Source of the DNA: Roseospirillum parvum
GTDB taxonomy: Bacteria > Pseudomonadota > Alphaproteobacteria > Rhodospirillales > Rhodospirillaceae
DNA: 64,000 nucleotides
Assembly (NCBI RefSeq): GCF_900100455.1
Contig: NZ_FNCV01000001.1
Span: 62,001-126,000 of the forward strand
Direction: 5' to 3'
Shown here piece after piece: positions 16,665 through 27,836 of the stretch. The translations under genes were made by a program, and so were the position numbers. How positions within the stretch are numbered: position 1 is the stretch's first letter; the number at the start of each line of letters is the position of its first letter. The notes beneath the pieces were generated by a model. It was not told the DNA's origin. It saw only the letters and a list, made by a program, of their open reading frames with translations, and did not search any database.

Positions 16665-16833
16665 CCGCTGCCTCGCCGCTGGTTCATTCAGGGCCGCGAA
16701 GTGTCGGCCAAAGAGGCCCCGCTGTCCATGGGGTTGGCAGCCGCTCGGCCGAGACCACCCGACACGTTGACAGGCGCCGCCAAAGCGTCAGACTGCCAGC
16801 CCTGAGCCATTCGTTGACCGGGGAGAAGCCGCC

Positions 16834-18813
<1,980 letters not shown>

Positions 18814-19142
18814 GCCGGGCTCCGGCGGGTGCGGTGGCGTTGCCCCCGCGCCCCGACCGGAAGACCGAGGCGGTCCCCAGGGCACGACTCGCGGATCAAT
18901 TCCGCGCATGATTTGTCCATGGTCGGTTTGTCGGTTCCGCGGGCCAGCGAAGCTGGCCTGCAATCAACCCCTTAACCTGTTCTCGACGTCCCCGTTCCGC
19001 TCCAACGACTGGAGGGGGGCCTTAGGGACCGCCTTCGGTCCCCCGGTGGGGGTTCGGGGGCAAGGCCCCCGTCCGATGCGCCCCATTGCCTCCCTGTCAC
19101 GCCGCCATTGTTGGTGTCGGCGGACCGGGGTAGGGTGGAGCC
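18814..19142. repeat. Intergenic modular repeat region between aacS and ghrA
   Basis: No gene is seen. At 18915-18961 lies an inverted copy of the 2307-2350 segment, including the GCGGGCCAGC-GAA-GCTGGCCTGC hairpin (18939-18961) and GGTCGGTTTGTCGGTTCC. G-rich short palindromes (CCCCGGTGGGGGTTCGGGGGCAAGGCCCCC-type modules, about 19037-19070) follow. The last 60 bp upstream of ghrA are not repetitive. Confidence 0.7.
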
Positions 19143-20072
19143 ATGACGATTCTATTGCATTCCGCCGGGGAAGATCCGGCGCCGTGGTGTGAGGGTCTGG
19201 CGGCGGCCTTGCCGGATCATCGGGTGGTTCTGGCGGGCGACGGGTTCGATCCCGGGGCGGTGCGCCATGCCGTGGTGTGGCAGCCGCCGGCGGGGTTTTT
19301 CCGGGGTCTGTCGGGGTTGCTTGGCATCCACAACCTGGGGGCCGGGGTGGATGCGCTGATGGCGCGCCCCGATCTGCCCTCGGGGGTGCCGGTGTTGCGG
19401 CTTCTCGATGCCGGCATGGGGGCCCAGATGGTGGAGTATTGCCTGTATGGCATTCTCCATTTCCACCGCCGCATGGACGACTACCGCCGGGCCCAGGTCC
19501 GGGGCAGTTGGCAGGAGCTGCCGGCCCCGGAGACGGCGCGGCGCCGGGTCGGCGTGTTGGGGCTTGGGGCGCTGGGCCGGCAGGTGGCGGCGGCGGCGGC
19601 CGGGCTGGGATTTCCGGTGCGCGGCTGGCGGCGCGGCGGGGCGCCGGTGGCGGGGGTGGAGACCTTCCACGGCCCCGAGGCGCTGGCGCCGTTCCTGTCG
19701 GGCTGCGACATTCTGGTCAACCTGCTGCCGCTGACCGACGACACCCGGGGGCTGCTGAACCGCGAGCGTCTGGGGATGCTGCCGGCCGGGGCGTGCCTGA
19801 TCAACGCCGCCCGGGGGGCGCATGTGGTCACCGATGATCTGATCGCCGGGCTCGATTCCGGTCATCTGCGCGGGGCCCTGCTGGATGTGTTCGACGTCGA
19901 GCCGCTGCCGGTCGATCATCCCCTGTGGCGCCATCCGCGCATTGTCGCCACCCCGCACATCGCCGCCCAGACCCTGGTCGGCCCGGCCGTTGCGCAGATC
20001 GCCGACAACATCCGGCGGCTGGAGGCTGGCCAGACGCCGGTCGGTCTGGTCGATCCCGAACAGGGCTGCTGA
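19143..20072 (+). CDS. ghrA: Glyoxylate/hydroxypyruvate reductase A-like D-2-hydroxyacid dehydrogenase
   Basis: This 309-residue cytosolic NAD(P)H enzyme reduces glyoxylate or hydroxypyruvate. The nucleotide-binding site is VGVLGLGALGRQVA; the catalytic Arg is in NLLPLTDDTRGLLN/INAARGAH, the Glu in DVFDVEPLP, and the His in TPHIAAQT. The short N-terminal substrate domain with LGIHNLGAGVD matches the GhrA subgroup. Seven bases separate its stop from the convergent deacetylase gene. Confidence 0.88.
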   Translation: MTILLHSAGEDPAPWCEGLAAALPDHRVVLAGDGFDPGAVRHAVVWQPPAGFFRGLSGLLGIHNLGAGVDALMARPDLPSGVPVLRLLDAGMGAQMVEYCLYGILHFHRRMDDYRRAQVRGSWQELPAPETARRRVGVLGLGALGRQVAAAAAGLGFPVRGWRRGGAPVAGVETFHGPEALAPFLSGCDILVNLLPLTDDTRGLLNRERLGMLPAGACLINAARGAHVVTDDLIAGLDSGHLRGALLDVFDVEPLPVDHPLWRHPRIVATPHIAAQTLVGPAVAQIADNIRRLEAGQTPVGLVDPEQGC

Positions 20073-20079
20073 GCTTTTC

Positions 20080-21996
20080 TCAGCCGTTGGGGGCGGGCAG
20101 GTCGATCAGCCCCGAGGTGGGGACCAGGGCGATGCCCTTGGCGGGCAGGGTGCTGCTCCACACGGCGAGGCGTTCCAGGGTCAGCGGGCTGGCGTCGGCT
20201 AGCCCCAGGGCGTGACCGTTGTCGCGGGCCAGCTTTTCCAGGTGGCGCAGGCGGGCGTCGATGGCTTCGGCGAAGGGATCGGCGTCAATCATCAGATCAA
20301 TGCGCACGGCCGGGGCGCCGGCGGTTTTGTTGGCCTCGGCGAGGGCGGCTTGGCCGCCGCCGTGGACGTACATCAGGCCGCGCCCGGCCAGGGCGGCGAG
20401 CACCGGCGTGAGGTGGCTCGGCTGGTTGATGAAGGCCTCGGGATCGCTGGCCAGCGGCGTTTCATGGGCCAGCGGCCGGCCGAGCACGCCGACGATGCCG
20501 ATGCGGTCGGCCAGCACCCGTTCCAGACGGCCGATGTTGGCCGCCTCGGGCAGGCCGGTGAGCAGGCCGAGCGGCCCGGGGTCGCGGTGCGGGAAGTCGG
20601 CGTCCTGGGCCGGCAGTTCCAGCAGCACTTCGTGGCCGGCGGTGCGGGCCCCACGGATCCAGGCGTCGAGGCGGGCCCCGTAGGGATCGAAGGCCAGGGT
20701 GATGGCCGGGTGGCTGTGGCTGAGGGCGGCGGCGGTCGGGTCCTCGCGCTGGCCCAGGCCGCCGACGATGACGGCGACGCGCGGCTTGCCCCGGTCGCTT
20801 TCGGCCAGCGGGCGGGCGTAGACCTGCCACGCCTGCCGGCCGTCCTCGGCGATCACCGGCAGTTGGCCCAGGTTGGTCGGGCGGTGCAGGCCGTCGGCCG
20901 GGATCTCGGCCAGGCTGGCCTGGTTGGGCGGCGGTTCGGGCAGGGCGTCGTAGGCCGGCACCGGTTGGTCGGGCAGGGGGCGCGCGGGCACCTGGGGCAA
21001 CTCGGCGATGCGCAGGGCCGGTTCGGCGGCCGGCGGAGAGGGGGCGTGATCGGCGGGGGCGCTGCCGTGGCCGGTGTCTGGTGCCGTGTCGTGGGCGGAG
21101 TTGGCGTGGGTGTCGCCCGCATCAGTATCGGCTGCGTGGGTGTCGGGGGCGTGGGTGTCGGCGGCTTGGGGCGCGGCGCTGTCGTGGCCGGTGCCGTGGG
21201 TCGCCTCGGCGTGCGCCTCGGGCGGGGTGCCGTGGTCGCCGGTGGCCGGGCCGGGCGGGTGATCGGTTCCATCCTTGGTGTTGCCGTGGTCGGCGGCATG
21301 GTCGGCGGCGGGCGGGGCACCGTGGTCCTGTGGGGCCTCGGTCGTGGCCGGCGTCTCGCCATGGTTCGCGGCGGCGTCGTGCCCGCCGTGGTCGATTGGG
21401 GCGGGGTCGGTTGGGGCGGGGGCGCCGCTGTCCTCTGGAGGGGCCAGCCAGGGCCGGCGGTCCGGGGACTGGGCGCTTTCGCTGACCGGGTCGCTCAGCG
21501 GTTGGGGCGGTTCGGCCGGCCGGGGGGTGCGCTGCGAGGGTGGCGGCAGGGCGACGACCAGCCGCTTGCCGGCCGCGTGGGCGTCCTCCCCGGCGTCCTG
21601 CTGGTGGCTGTCCACGGCGGCGGGGGTGGCCGGGTCGGGCGCTTCCGGCGACGACCCGCCGAGCATGAAGTAGCCGCCGAGCAGTCCGATCAGGGCCACC
21701 CCGGCGGCGCTGCCGGCAATGATCTGCTTGCGCCGGCCCAGGCGCCGGGTTTCGTCGGGCGGGCGGGGGGCGAAGGCGTCTCCGGAAAGATCATCGCCGG
21801 GAAAGTCGTCGCCGGCGAAGGCGTCGCCGGGATCGCCGCCGAAGCCGTCCTCGCCCGGCTCGCCCAAGGGGTCATCCAGGGGGGCGCCCAAGGGGTCATC
21901 CAGAGGGTCGTCCAGCAGGTCGTCGTCCGCCGCCGCCGGCGCGGGCTTCTTGCCGCGCCGGCCCTTGGGCAGCAGGGACTTCAAGGACAGGGCCAT
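20080..21996 (-). CDS. Divergent polysaccharide deacetylase (YibQ/DUF610) with long disordered region
   Basis: This 638-residue envelope protein has an acidic cytoplasmic N-terminus with repeated DDPLG units (about 20-75), one membrane helix (about 91-113), a very long low-complexity linker, and a C-terminal deacetylase-like domain from about residue 385. The linker (about 120-340) is rich in His, Asp, Ala, Thr and Pro, with HAPDTHAADTDAGDTHAN-type repeats. In the family the first domain motif usually carries Asp; here it reads VAVIVGGLG, so the canonical acidic pair is absent. It is the last gene of the gpmI-envC-ctpA unit. Function in envelope glycan metabolism is inferred from family and context. 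Confidence 0.82.
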   Translation of the reverse strand: MALSLKSLLPKGRRGKKPAPAAADDDLLDDPLDDPLGAPLDDPLGEPGEDGFGGDPGDAFAGDDFPGDDLSGDAFAPRPPDETRRLGRRKQIIAGSAAGVALIGLLGGYFMLGGSSPEAPDPATPAAVDSHQQDAGEDAHAAGKRLVVALPPPSQRTPRPAEPPQPLSDPVSESAQSPDRRPWLAPPEDSGAPAPTDPAPIDHGGHDAAANHGETPATTEAPQDHGAPPAADHAADHGNTKDGTDHPPGPATGDHGTPPEAHAEATHGTGHDSAAPQAADTHAPDTHAADTDAGDTHANSAHDTAPDTGHGSAPADHAPSPPAAEPALRIAELPQVPARPLPDQPVPAYDALPEPPPNQASLAEIPADGLHRPTNLGQLPVIAEDGRQAWQVYARPLAESDRGKPRVAVIVGGLGQREDPTAAALSHSHPAITLAFDPYGARLDAWIRGARTAGHEVLLELPAQDADFPHRDPGPLGLLTGLPEAANIGRLERVLADRIGIVGVLGRPLAHETPLASDPEAFINQPSHLTPVLAALAGRGLMYVHGGGQAALAEANKTAGAPAVRIDLMIDADPFAEAIDARLRHLEKLARDNGHALGLADASPLTLERLAVWSSTLPAKGIALVPTSGLIDLPAPNG

Positions 21997-22008
21997 GACG
22001 TGCCCTCC

Positions 22009-22041
22009 CTCATCGGGCGACCGGGGCGGGCGCCCGATGAG
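22009..22041. repeat. Intergenic inverted repeat between ctpA and the deacetylase gene
   Basis: Perfect 11-bp arms CTCATCGGGCG (22009-22019) and CGCCCGATGAG (22031-22041) with an 11-nt GC-rich loop lie within the 72-bp gap of two co-directional genes. It could attenuate transcription or be the scar of a repeat; no T-run follows. Confidence 0.6.
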
Positions 22042-22068
22042 GGGGCCCGCCCGGTCATGGGGATCGGC

Positions 22069-23385
22069 TCAGTGCTGGGCCGAATAGATGGCCAGGCCGC
22101 GCAACAGGTCGAGCGCCCGGGCCAACTGGTAGTCATCCTGCGCCGCCTTCTTGCCCGGGGCGGCGTCCTCGGCCGGCGCGGCGTCGGGCGGGGTGGGGGC
22201 GCTGTCGTCGCCCTTGTCCAGGGCGTTGACGAAGTCGGCCTCGCTGCGCCGGCGGTGATCCTTGAGGGCTTCCACCCGGGCCGGTTCGACGACGATGTCG
22301 GGGGCGATGCCCTCGGCCTGGATGGAGCGCCCGGAGGGCGTGTAGTAGCGCGCCGTGGTCAGGCGGATGGCGCCGCCGTCGTCGGGCAGCGGCATGATGG
22401 TCTGCACCGAGCCCTTGCCGAAGCTGCGGGTGCCCAGGATGACCGCCCGGCGGTGGTCCTGCAGGGCGCCGGCGACGATTTCCGAGGCCGAGGCCGAGCC
22501 GTCGTTGATCAGCACCACCATCGGCTTGCCGTCGATCAGGTCGCCGCCGCCGGCGTTGAAGCGCTCGGTGTCCTCGTCGTGGCGCGAGCGGGTGGAGACG
22601 ATCTCGCCGCGCTTGAGGAAGGCATCGGAAACCCGGATCGCCTGATCCAACAGGCCGCCCGGGTTGTTGCGCAGATCGAGCACCAAGCCCTGCATGTCGT
22701 CGCCCAGCTCGTCCTCAAGCTCGTCGATGGCCTCCTTGAGGCCGTCCTCGGTCTGCTCGTTGAAGGTGGTGATGCGCACGTAGCCGACGTTGCCCTCGGT
22801 CCGCCAGCGCACCGAGTTGATGCGGATCACGGCGCGGGTCAGGGTGACCTCGAAGGGGTCGGTGTCGGGCCGCTGCACGGTGATGGTGATGTCGGTGCCG
22901 ACCTTGCCGCGCATGCGGTCGACCGCCTCGGCCAGCGACAGGCCGCGCACCGACTCGCCGTCGATGTGGGTGATGTAGTCGCCGGGTTCGATGCCGGCCT
23001 CGGCGGCCGGGGTGTCGTCGAGCGGCGAGACCACCTTGACCCAGCCGCCGTCCATGGTCACCTCGATGCCCAGGCCGCCGAACTCGCCCTTGGTCTGCAC
23101 CTGCATGTCGGCATACGAGGTGGGCGGCATGTAGGCCGAGTGCGGGTCAAGGGTGGTCAACATGCCGTTGACCGCCGCCTTGACCAACTCCTCGTCGGTC
23201 AATTCCTCCACATAGTCGGCCTTGACCCGGCTGAACACGTCGCCGAACAGCTCCAGCGCCTCGAAGGTGCGCTCGTTGCTGCTGTCGGCGCGGGCGGTCA
23301 GGGGCCGCACCAGATCAATCGTGAAGGGCGCCGCCACCGCCACCAGAAGGACGATCAACGACGGGATAAGGACCTTGCGCGCCAT
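22069..23385 (-). CDS. ctpA: Carboxyl-terminal processing protease, S41 family
   Basis: This 438-residue periplasmic serine protease is anchored by an uncleaved or cleaved N-terminal signal (VLIPSLIVLLVAVAAPF). A PDZ domain follows (about 90-170, GGLGIEVTMDGGWVKVVSPLDDTPA region). The catalytic Ser/Lys dyad is in NDGSASASEIVAG and RSFGKGSVQ. It cleaves C-termini of envelope proteins, often peptidoglycan hydrolases, which fits its place next to envC. A Pro/Ala-rich C-terminal extension is present. Confidence 0.93.
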   Translation of the reverse strand: MARKVLIPSLIVLLVAVAAPFTIDLVRPLTARADSSNERTFEALELFGDVFSRVKADYVEELTDEELVKAAVNGMLTTLDPHSAYMPPTSYADMQVQTKGEFGGLGIEVTMDGGWVKVVSPLDDTPAAEAGIEPGDYITHIDGESVRGLSLAEAVDRMRGKVGTDITITVQRPDTDPFEVTLTRAVIRINSVRWRTEGNVGYVRITTFNEQTEDGLKEAIDELEDELGDDMQGLVLDLRNNPGGLLDQAIRVSDAFLKRGEIVSTRSRHDEDTERFNAGGGDLIDGKPMVVLINDGSASASEIVAGALQDHRRAVILGTRSFGKGSVQTIMPLPDDGGAIRLTTARYYTPSGRSIQAEGIAPDIVVEPARVEALKDHRRRSEADFVNALDKGDDSAPTPPDAAPAEDAAPGKKAAQDDYQLARALDLLRGLAIYSAQH

Positions 23386-23469
23386 GTTCCACTCACCAGT
23401 CAGGGGTCAAGAAGGTACCGAATAAGATGCCGGCCAAGGGTCGCCGGAAGCCGGCGCCGCGTCAAGCGG

Positions 23470-24765
23470 TCAGCCATCGCGGGCCATCATCCAGGGCAGC
23501 GGGTTGATCGGCTGGCCCTGCCGGCGCAGTTCCAGATAGAGGTTTGAGTCCTCCTCGGCCGGGGTGGCGCCCACCGGCTCGCCGGCCAGCAGGCGTTGGC
23601 CGACGGCGATGTCGATGCGGCCCAGCCCGGCGAGCAGGGTGTGGTAGCTGTCGCCGTGGTCGATGATGACGATCCGCCCATAGCCCCGGAACGGCCCGGC
23701 GTAGGCGACCACGCCATCGAACGGGGCGATCACCTGGGCGCCCGGCCGGGTGGCCAGGGTCAGGCCCTTGCTGGCCGGCCCGCCGTCCGGGTCGGTGGCG
23801 CCGTAGCGGCGGATCACCCGGCCGGTGGCGGGCAGCGGCATGCGCCCCTTGGCCTCGCCCGGCGACAGGCCGGAGAGGGCGGCCAACTGGTCGGCCCGGG
23901 GGCTGGTGGGGGGATTTTTCGGGGACGCTGCCGCGGTCTCGACCGGGGCCGGCTCGGGGGCCGGGGGCGGGGTCGGCCGGGGAGCCAGGGCGCGGGCGGC
24001 CAGGGCCAGGCGTTCGGCGTTCAGTTTGTCGATCAGGTCGTGCAGGTCGGCCGCCTCGTTGGCCAACTGGGCCAGATGCGCTTCCACCTCGGCGCTGGTT
24101 TCCTCGGCCTTGGCCAGCAACTCGCGCTTGCGGGCGAACAGGTGATTGAGGCGCTGGTGCTCGGCGGCCAGGGCGTCGGAGGCGCTGGCCACCCGGTCGC
24201 GCTGCTGCCTGAGGGCGGCGCGGACCTCGGCCAGACGCGCGATCTCGCCGGCCAGCTCGCGCGCCGAGGCCTCGATGGCCGGCACCGCGGCGCGCAGCAA
24301 CAGGGCCGAGCGCACCGCGTCGGCGGGGTCGCCGGGCTGCACCAAGAGGGCACTGCCGGGGCGCAGGGCCAGACGCTCCAGGGCGGCCAGCACCTGGGCC
24401 CGCTGGGCCTGCCGGCGGTCCAGGGTGTCGCTCATCTGGCGGGCCTCGCGGGTCAGCCGCGACAGCTCGTTTTCCATGTAGGTGAGGGCGGCCTCGCGGT
24501 CCTGCACCCGGTCGGCGGCGGCGACCAGCTCGCGGCGCACCGCGTCGATCTCCGCCTTCAGGGCGCGGGCCCTTTTCTCGGCCTCGGCCTGACGGGCCTT
24601 TTCCTCGGCGATCGAGCGCTCCAGGCTTTCCAGCGCCTGGTCGGGCGGCTCGATGGTATCGACCGGCGGCGCCTCCTGCGCCGCCAGCGGGGCGGCCAGC
24701 AGCAGCGCCGCCAACGGCAGCGCGAACAGGGCGCGCCCGCCGCCCGACGGGGCCCGCCCGGTCAC
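23470..24765 (-). CDS. envC: Murein hydrolase activator EnvC family protein
   Basis: This 431-residue exported protein starts at GTG (VTGRAPSGGGRALFALPL) overlapping the gpmI stop by GTGA. A signal peptide ends at LAAQ-E. Two long coiled coils follow (about 40-250). The C-terminal LytM domain (GLTLATRPGAQVIAPFDGVVAYAGPF, IVIIDHGDSYHTLLAGL) lacks the zinc-binding HxxxD and has YLELRRQG where active enzymes have HxH. It is therefore a degenerate LytM that activates cell-separation amidases rather than cutting peptidoglycan itself. The order gpmI-envC-ctpA is conserved in Proteobacteria. Confidence 0.9.
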   Translation of the reverse strand: MTGRAPSGGGRALFALPLAALLLAAPLAAQEAPPVDTIEPPDQALESLERSIAEEKARQAEAEKRARALKAEIDAVRRELVAAADRVQDREAALTYMENELSRLTREARQMSDTLDRRQAQRAQVLAALERLALRPGSALLVQPGDPADAVRSALLLRAAVPAIEASARELAGEIARLAEVRAALRQQRDRVASASDALAAEHQRLNHLFARKRELLAKAEETSAEVEAHLAQLANEAADLHDLIDKLNAERLALAARALAPRPTPPPAPEPAPVETAAASPKNPPTSPRADQLAALSGLSPGEAKGRMPLPATGRVIRRYGATDPDGGPASKGLTLATRPGAQVIAPFDGVVAYAGPFRGYGRIVIIDHGDSYHTLLAGLGRIDIAVGQRLLAGEPVGATPAEEDSNLYLELRRQGQPINPLPWMMARDG

Positions 24766-26318
24766 GCGGTGGCCCGCGCGGCGCCCGGGTGGAGCAGCGG
24801 GCGGCCGGTCATCTCGGCCGGCACGGGCAGCCCCATCAGGGTCAGCAGGCTGGGCGCCAGATCGGCCAGCCGGCCGTCCTCGAGCCCCATCCCGGCCGGG
24901 CCGTTGAGCAGCACCAGGGGAACCTTGCCCACGGTGTGCTGGGTGTGCGGCTGGCCGCTCTCGGGGTCGATCATCATCTCGCAGTTGCCGTGGTCGGCGG
25001 TGACCAGGGCGACGCCGCCGCACTCGGACAGCGCCGCCTCGATGCGGGCCAGACAGTGGTCCAGGGTCTCCACGGCGCTGATCGCGGCGGCCTCGATGCC
25101 GGTGTGGCCGACCATGTCGCCGTTGGCGAAGTTGACCACGATCAGGTCGAAGGCCTGGCCCGAAATGGCCTCGACCAGCCGGTCGCAGACCTCGGGGGCG
25201 GACATCTCCGGCTTCAAGTCGTAGGTCGCCACCTTGGGGCTGGGCACCAGGATGCGTTCCTCGCCGGGGTAGACCGTCTCCTCGCCACCGTTCAGGAAGA
25301 AGGTGACGTGGGCGTACTTCTCGGTTTCGGCCAGGCGCAACTGGGTCTTGCCGGCCTCGGCCACCACCTGGCCCAGGATGTGGGTCAGGGTCTGCGGCGG
25401 GAACAGGGTGCCCATCCAGGCGTTGTGGGCGGTGGAAACCTCGGTCATGCCCAGGGCGGCGGCAAAGCGCGGCAGGTGCGGGCGCAGGAAGCCGTCGAAG
25501 GCGGGGTCGAGCAGGGCGGCCAGGATTTCCCGCGCCCGGTCGGCCCGGAAGTTCAGCATGAACACGCCGTCGCCGCTGTCCATGCCCCGGTGGCCGTCGA
25601 TCACCGTCGGCAGCACGAACTCATCACCGGTGTCGGCGTCATATGAGGCCTGCATGGCGGCCGGACCATCGGGCGCCGTCTCGCCCTCGGCCAGGACCAT
25701 GGCCCGCCAGGCCTTTTCCACCCGGTCCCAGCGCTTGTCGCGGTCCATGGCGTAGTAGCGGCCGCTGACCGTGGCCAGCCGCACCTTGCCGCTTTCCAGC
25801 AGGTCGCCCACGTCGCCCAGGAACTTCTCCAGGAACCCCTTGCCGGAGCGCGGCGGGGTGTCGCGGCCGTCCATGAAGGCGTGCACCGCCACCGGCACCC
25901 CGGCCTCGGCCAGCAGGCGGACCAGGGCCGCGCCGTGGTCCTGATGCGAATGCACCCCACCCGGGCTGAGCAGCCCCATCAGATGGCAGGTGCCGCCGCT
26001 TTTCTTCAGTTTGGCGATGAAGTCGGCCATCGCCTCCCGCTCGGCGAGGCGCCCCTCGGCGATGGCGGTTTCGATGCGGCCCAGCTCCTGCATCACCACG
26101 CGGCCGGCCCCGATGTTCATGTGGCCGACCTCGCTGTTGCCCATCTGGCCGGGCGGCAGGCCCACATCGGCGCCGCTGGTCTCGACCAGGGCATGGGGCA
26201 GCTCGGCCTGCCAGCGGTCCCAGGTGGGGGTGTCGGCCAGGGCGATGGCGTTGTGCTCGGTGGCCTCGCGGTGGCCCCAGCCGTCGAGAATGCACAGCAC
26301 GACGGGTTTGGCGGTCAT
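24762..26318 (-). CDS. gpmI: 2,3-bisphosphoglycerate-independent phosphoglycerate mutase
   Basis: This 518-residue Mn2+-dependent glycolytic enzyme interconverts 3- and 2-phosphoglycerate. The N-terminal metal site is VLCILDGWGHRE; the phosphorylated Ser is in GQMGNSEVGHMNIGAGR. HSHQDH, DGRDTPP, NFRADRAREI, NFANGDMVGHTG and VTADHGNCEMM are all present. It is the first gene of the minus-strand envelope operon, and its stop overlaps the envC start. Confidence 0.96.
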   Translation of the reverse strand: MTAKPVVLCILDGWGHREATEHNAIALADTPTWDRWQAELPHALVETSGADVGLPPGQMGNSEVGHMNIGAGRVVMQELGRIETAIAEGRLAEREAMADFIAKLKKSGGTCHLMGLLSPGGVHSHQDHGAALVRLLAEAGVPVAVHAFMDGRDTPPRSGKGFLEKFLGDVGDLLESGKVRLATVSGRYYAMDRDKRWDRVEKAWRAMVLAEGETAPDGPAAMQASYDADTGDEFVLPTVIDGHRGMDSGDGVFMLNFRADRAREILAALLDPAFDGFLRPHLPRFAAALGMTEVSTAHNAWMGTLFPPQTLTHILGQVVAEAGKTQLRLAETEKYAHVTFFLNGGEETVYPGEERILVPSPKVATYDLKPEMSAPEVCDRLVEAISGQAFDLIVVNFANGDMVGHTGIEAAAISAVETLDHCLARIEAALSECGGVALVTADHGNCEMMIDPESGQPHTQHTVGKVPLVLLNGPAGMGLEDGRLADLAPSLLTLMGLPVPAEMTGRPLLHPGAARATA

Positions 26319-26396
26319 TGGGTCGTCCCCGCTGATTGATGGAATGACTGCCCCCTATATAGGCCAGCCGGGCCGGCGGGGGAACATGACCGCTGT

Positions 26397-26438
26397 TACG
26401 ATTGGGTTTGTACGATTGGGTTTGTAAGATTGGGTTTG
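26397..26438. repeat. Three tandem copies of a 14-bp unit
   Basis: TACGATTGGGTTTG is repeated at 26397, 26411 and 26425 (the third has one base change) in the 135-bp gap upstream of gpmI. No spacers are present. It lies between two minus-strand genes, just after the C26 peptidase stop would be approached from gpmI's promoter side. Confidence 0.9.
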
Positions 26439-26453
26439 CCCCGCGTCGGCATC

Positions 26454-27182
26454 TCAGGTCTGCGTTTGCGCCGCCGCCGCCACCAGCCCCTCGATGATCC
26501 GCCGGTCCGGGCTGCCCGGTTCGGGGAAGAACTCCGGGTGCCACTGCACGCCCAGGGCAAAGCGCTTGCCCGGCACCTCCACCGCCTCGATCACCCCGTC
26601 CTCGGCGCGGGCCGAGACCAGCAGCCCCTCGGGCGCCTCGGCCGCCGCCTCGCGGTGCGCCGTGTTGACCGCCATCCGGGTCTGACCGACCAGCCGATGC
26701 AGAAGACTGCCCTCGGTGATGGTCACGTCATGCGCCCGTTCCTCGGCCGGGCACTGGTCCAGATGGTCGATGTCGGTGTCGATCACGGTGTGCAGGTCGC
26801 GATAAAATCGCGCCCCCATCACCCCGGCCAGCACCTGCATCCCGGCGCAGATGCCAAGCAGCGGCCGATCCTGGGCCAGCAGGTCACGGGTCACCTGGGC
26901 CTCGAAGCGGAACCGCGGATGCGGCGGCGCGCCAACCACCTCGGTTGGCGCGCTGACATACCACTCGGCCGGGAAGGGATAGTCGCCGCCCGGCGTCACG
27001 AAGCCCTGGCACAGCTCCAGATAGGCCGGCCACGCCTCGGCCACATAGGGAATGGCCACCGGCAACCCCCCGGCCGCCCAGATGGCCTCGAAATAGGCCA
27101 CCCGCAGGGCATGATGCGGGCGCCGGGAAAAACTCCCCGACTCCTGATGATCCAACAACAAGCCAATGCGCGGCGGTGACAT
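26454..27182 (-). CDS. Class I glutamine amidotransferase-like gamma-glutamyl hydrolase (peptidase C26)
   Basis: This 242-residue enzyme resembles PuuD-type hydrolases that cleave gamma-glutamyl amides such as gamma-glutamyl-GABA. The nucleophile elbow is LLGICAGMQVLAG with Cys; the catalytic His-Glu is in GVQWHPEFF. An oxyanion glycine motif FVTPGGDYPF precedes them. It stands alone: downstream is the gpmI upstream region, and upstream is a 654-bp repeat region. The substrate is not deducible. Confidence 0.85.
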   Translation of the reverse strand: MSPPRIGLLLDHQESGSFSRRPHHALRVAYFEAIWAAGGLPVAIPYVAEAWPAYLELCQGFVTPGGDYPFPAEWYVSAPTEVVGAPPHPRFRFEAQVTRDLLAQDRPLLGICAGMQVLAGVMGARFYRDLHTVIDTDIDHLDQCPAEERAHDVTITEGSLLHRLVGQTRMAVNTAHREAAAEAPEGLLVSARAEDGVIEAVEVPGKRFALGVQWHPEFFPEPGSPDRRIIEGLVAAAAQTQT

Positions 27183-27836
27183 GTCGGGACTCCCATGGTT
27201 GCCGAGGCCATCATCGGGCCGGTCGAAGGCGGAGACAAGGGGGGCTCTGCCCCCCTACCCCCGCCGGGGAAGCTGGGCTTCCCCGGACCCCTCCTTTCGT
27301 TGGAGGGCGGAACACGGCAAGGAGCCTGGCCGCGAGGGTGTTTGGTTGCAGGCCGGCAAGGCCGGCCTGCGAAACAACCATTCCTCGGTTTGGGGCACGA
27401 CTGATGATTACGCCCCGATCAATGTCCTGGCGGGGTCCGGGGACCCCCAGGGTCCCCGGCGGGGGTTCGGGGGCGGCGCCCCCGATTTTTCGAAAGGGGG
27501 GCTCTGTCCCCCACCCCCCGCCGGGGAAGCTGGGCTTCCCCGGACCCCTCCTTTCGTTGGGGGGCAGGACACGCCGAGTTCCTGGCCGCGAGGGTGTTTG
27601 GTTGCAGGCCGGCAAGGCCGGCCTGCGAAACAACCATCCCTCGGTCCGGGGCACGACTGGCGATTACGCCTCGATCAATGTCCTGGCGGGGTCCGGGGAC
27701 CCCCAGGGTCCCCGGCGGGGGTTCGGGGGCGGCGCCCCTGACTGTTCGAGGCGCCGCCGTCGTCGCCCCGCCCCCGACTTGCCCTGTGCCCGGTGGGCTG
27801 GCAGCATGCGGGCGTGTTTCGGTGGGGGTGTGTGAG
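27183..27836. repeat. Two 256-bp direct repeats in a divergent intergenic region
   Basis: No gene is seen in 654 bp. A unit of about 256 bp occurs twice, roughly 27239-27494 and 27495-27740, with scattered differences. Each unit contains GGGGGCTCTG(C/T)CCCCC, the CCGGGGAAGCTGGGCTTCCCCGG hairpin, CCTCCTTTCGTTGG, the GCAGGCCGGC-AAG-GCCGGCCTGC hairpin (27348-27370 and 27604-27626), a GGGTCC/GGGACC palindrome and GGGGGCGGCGCCCC. These are the same modules as at 2151, 13301 and 18814. The 100 bp before arfB are not part of the repeat. Confidence 0.85.

Noticed and set aside
14364-16805. 813-residue plus-strand open frame across the GST and trkH genes
   Set aside because: Antisense shadow, very rich in His/Gln/Gly, with no domain; trkH and the GST are clearly real.
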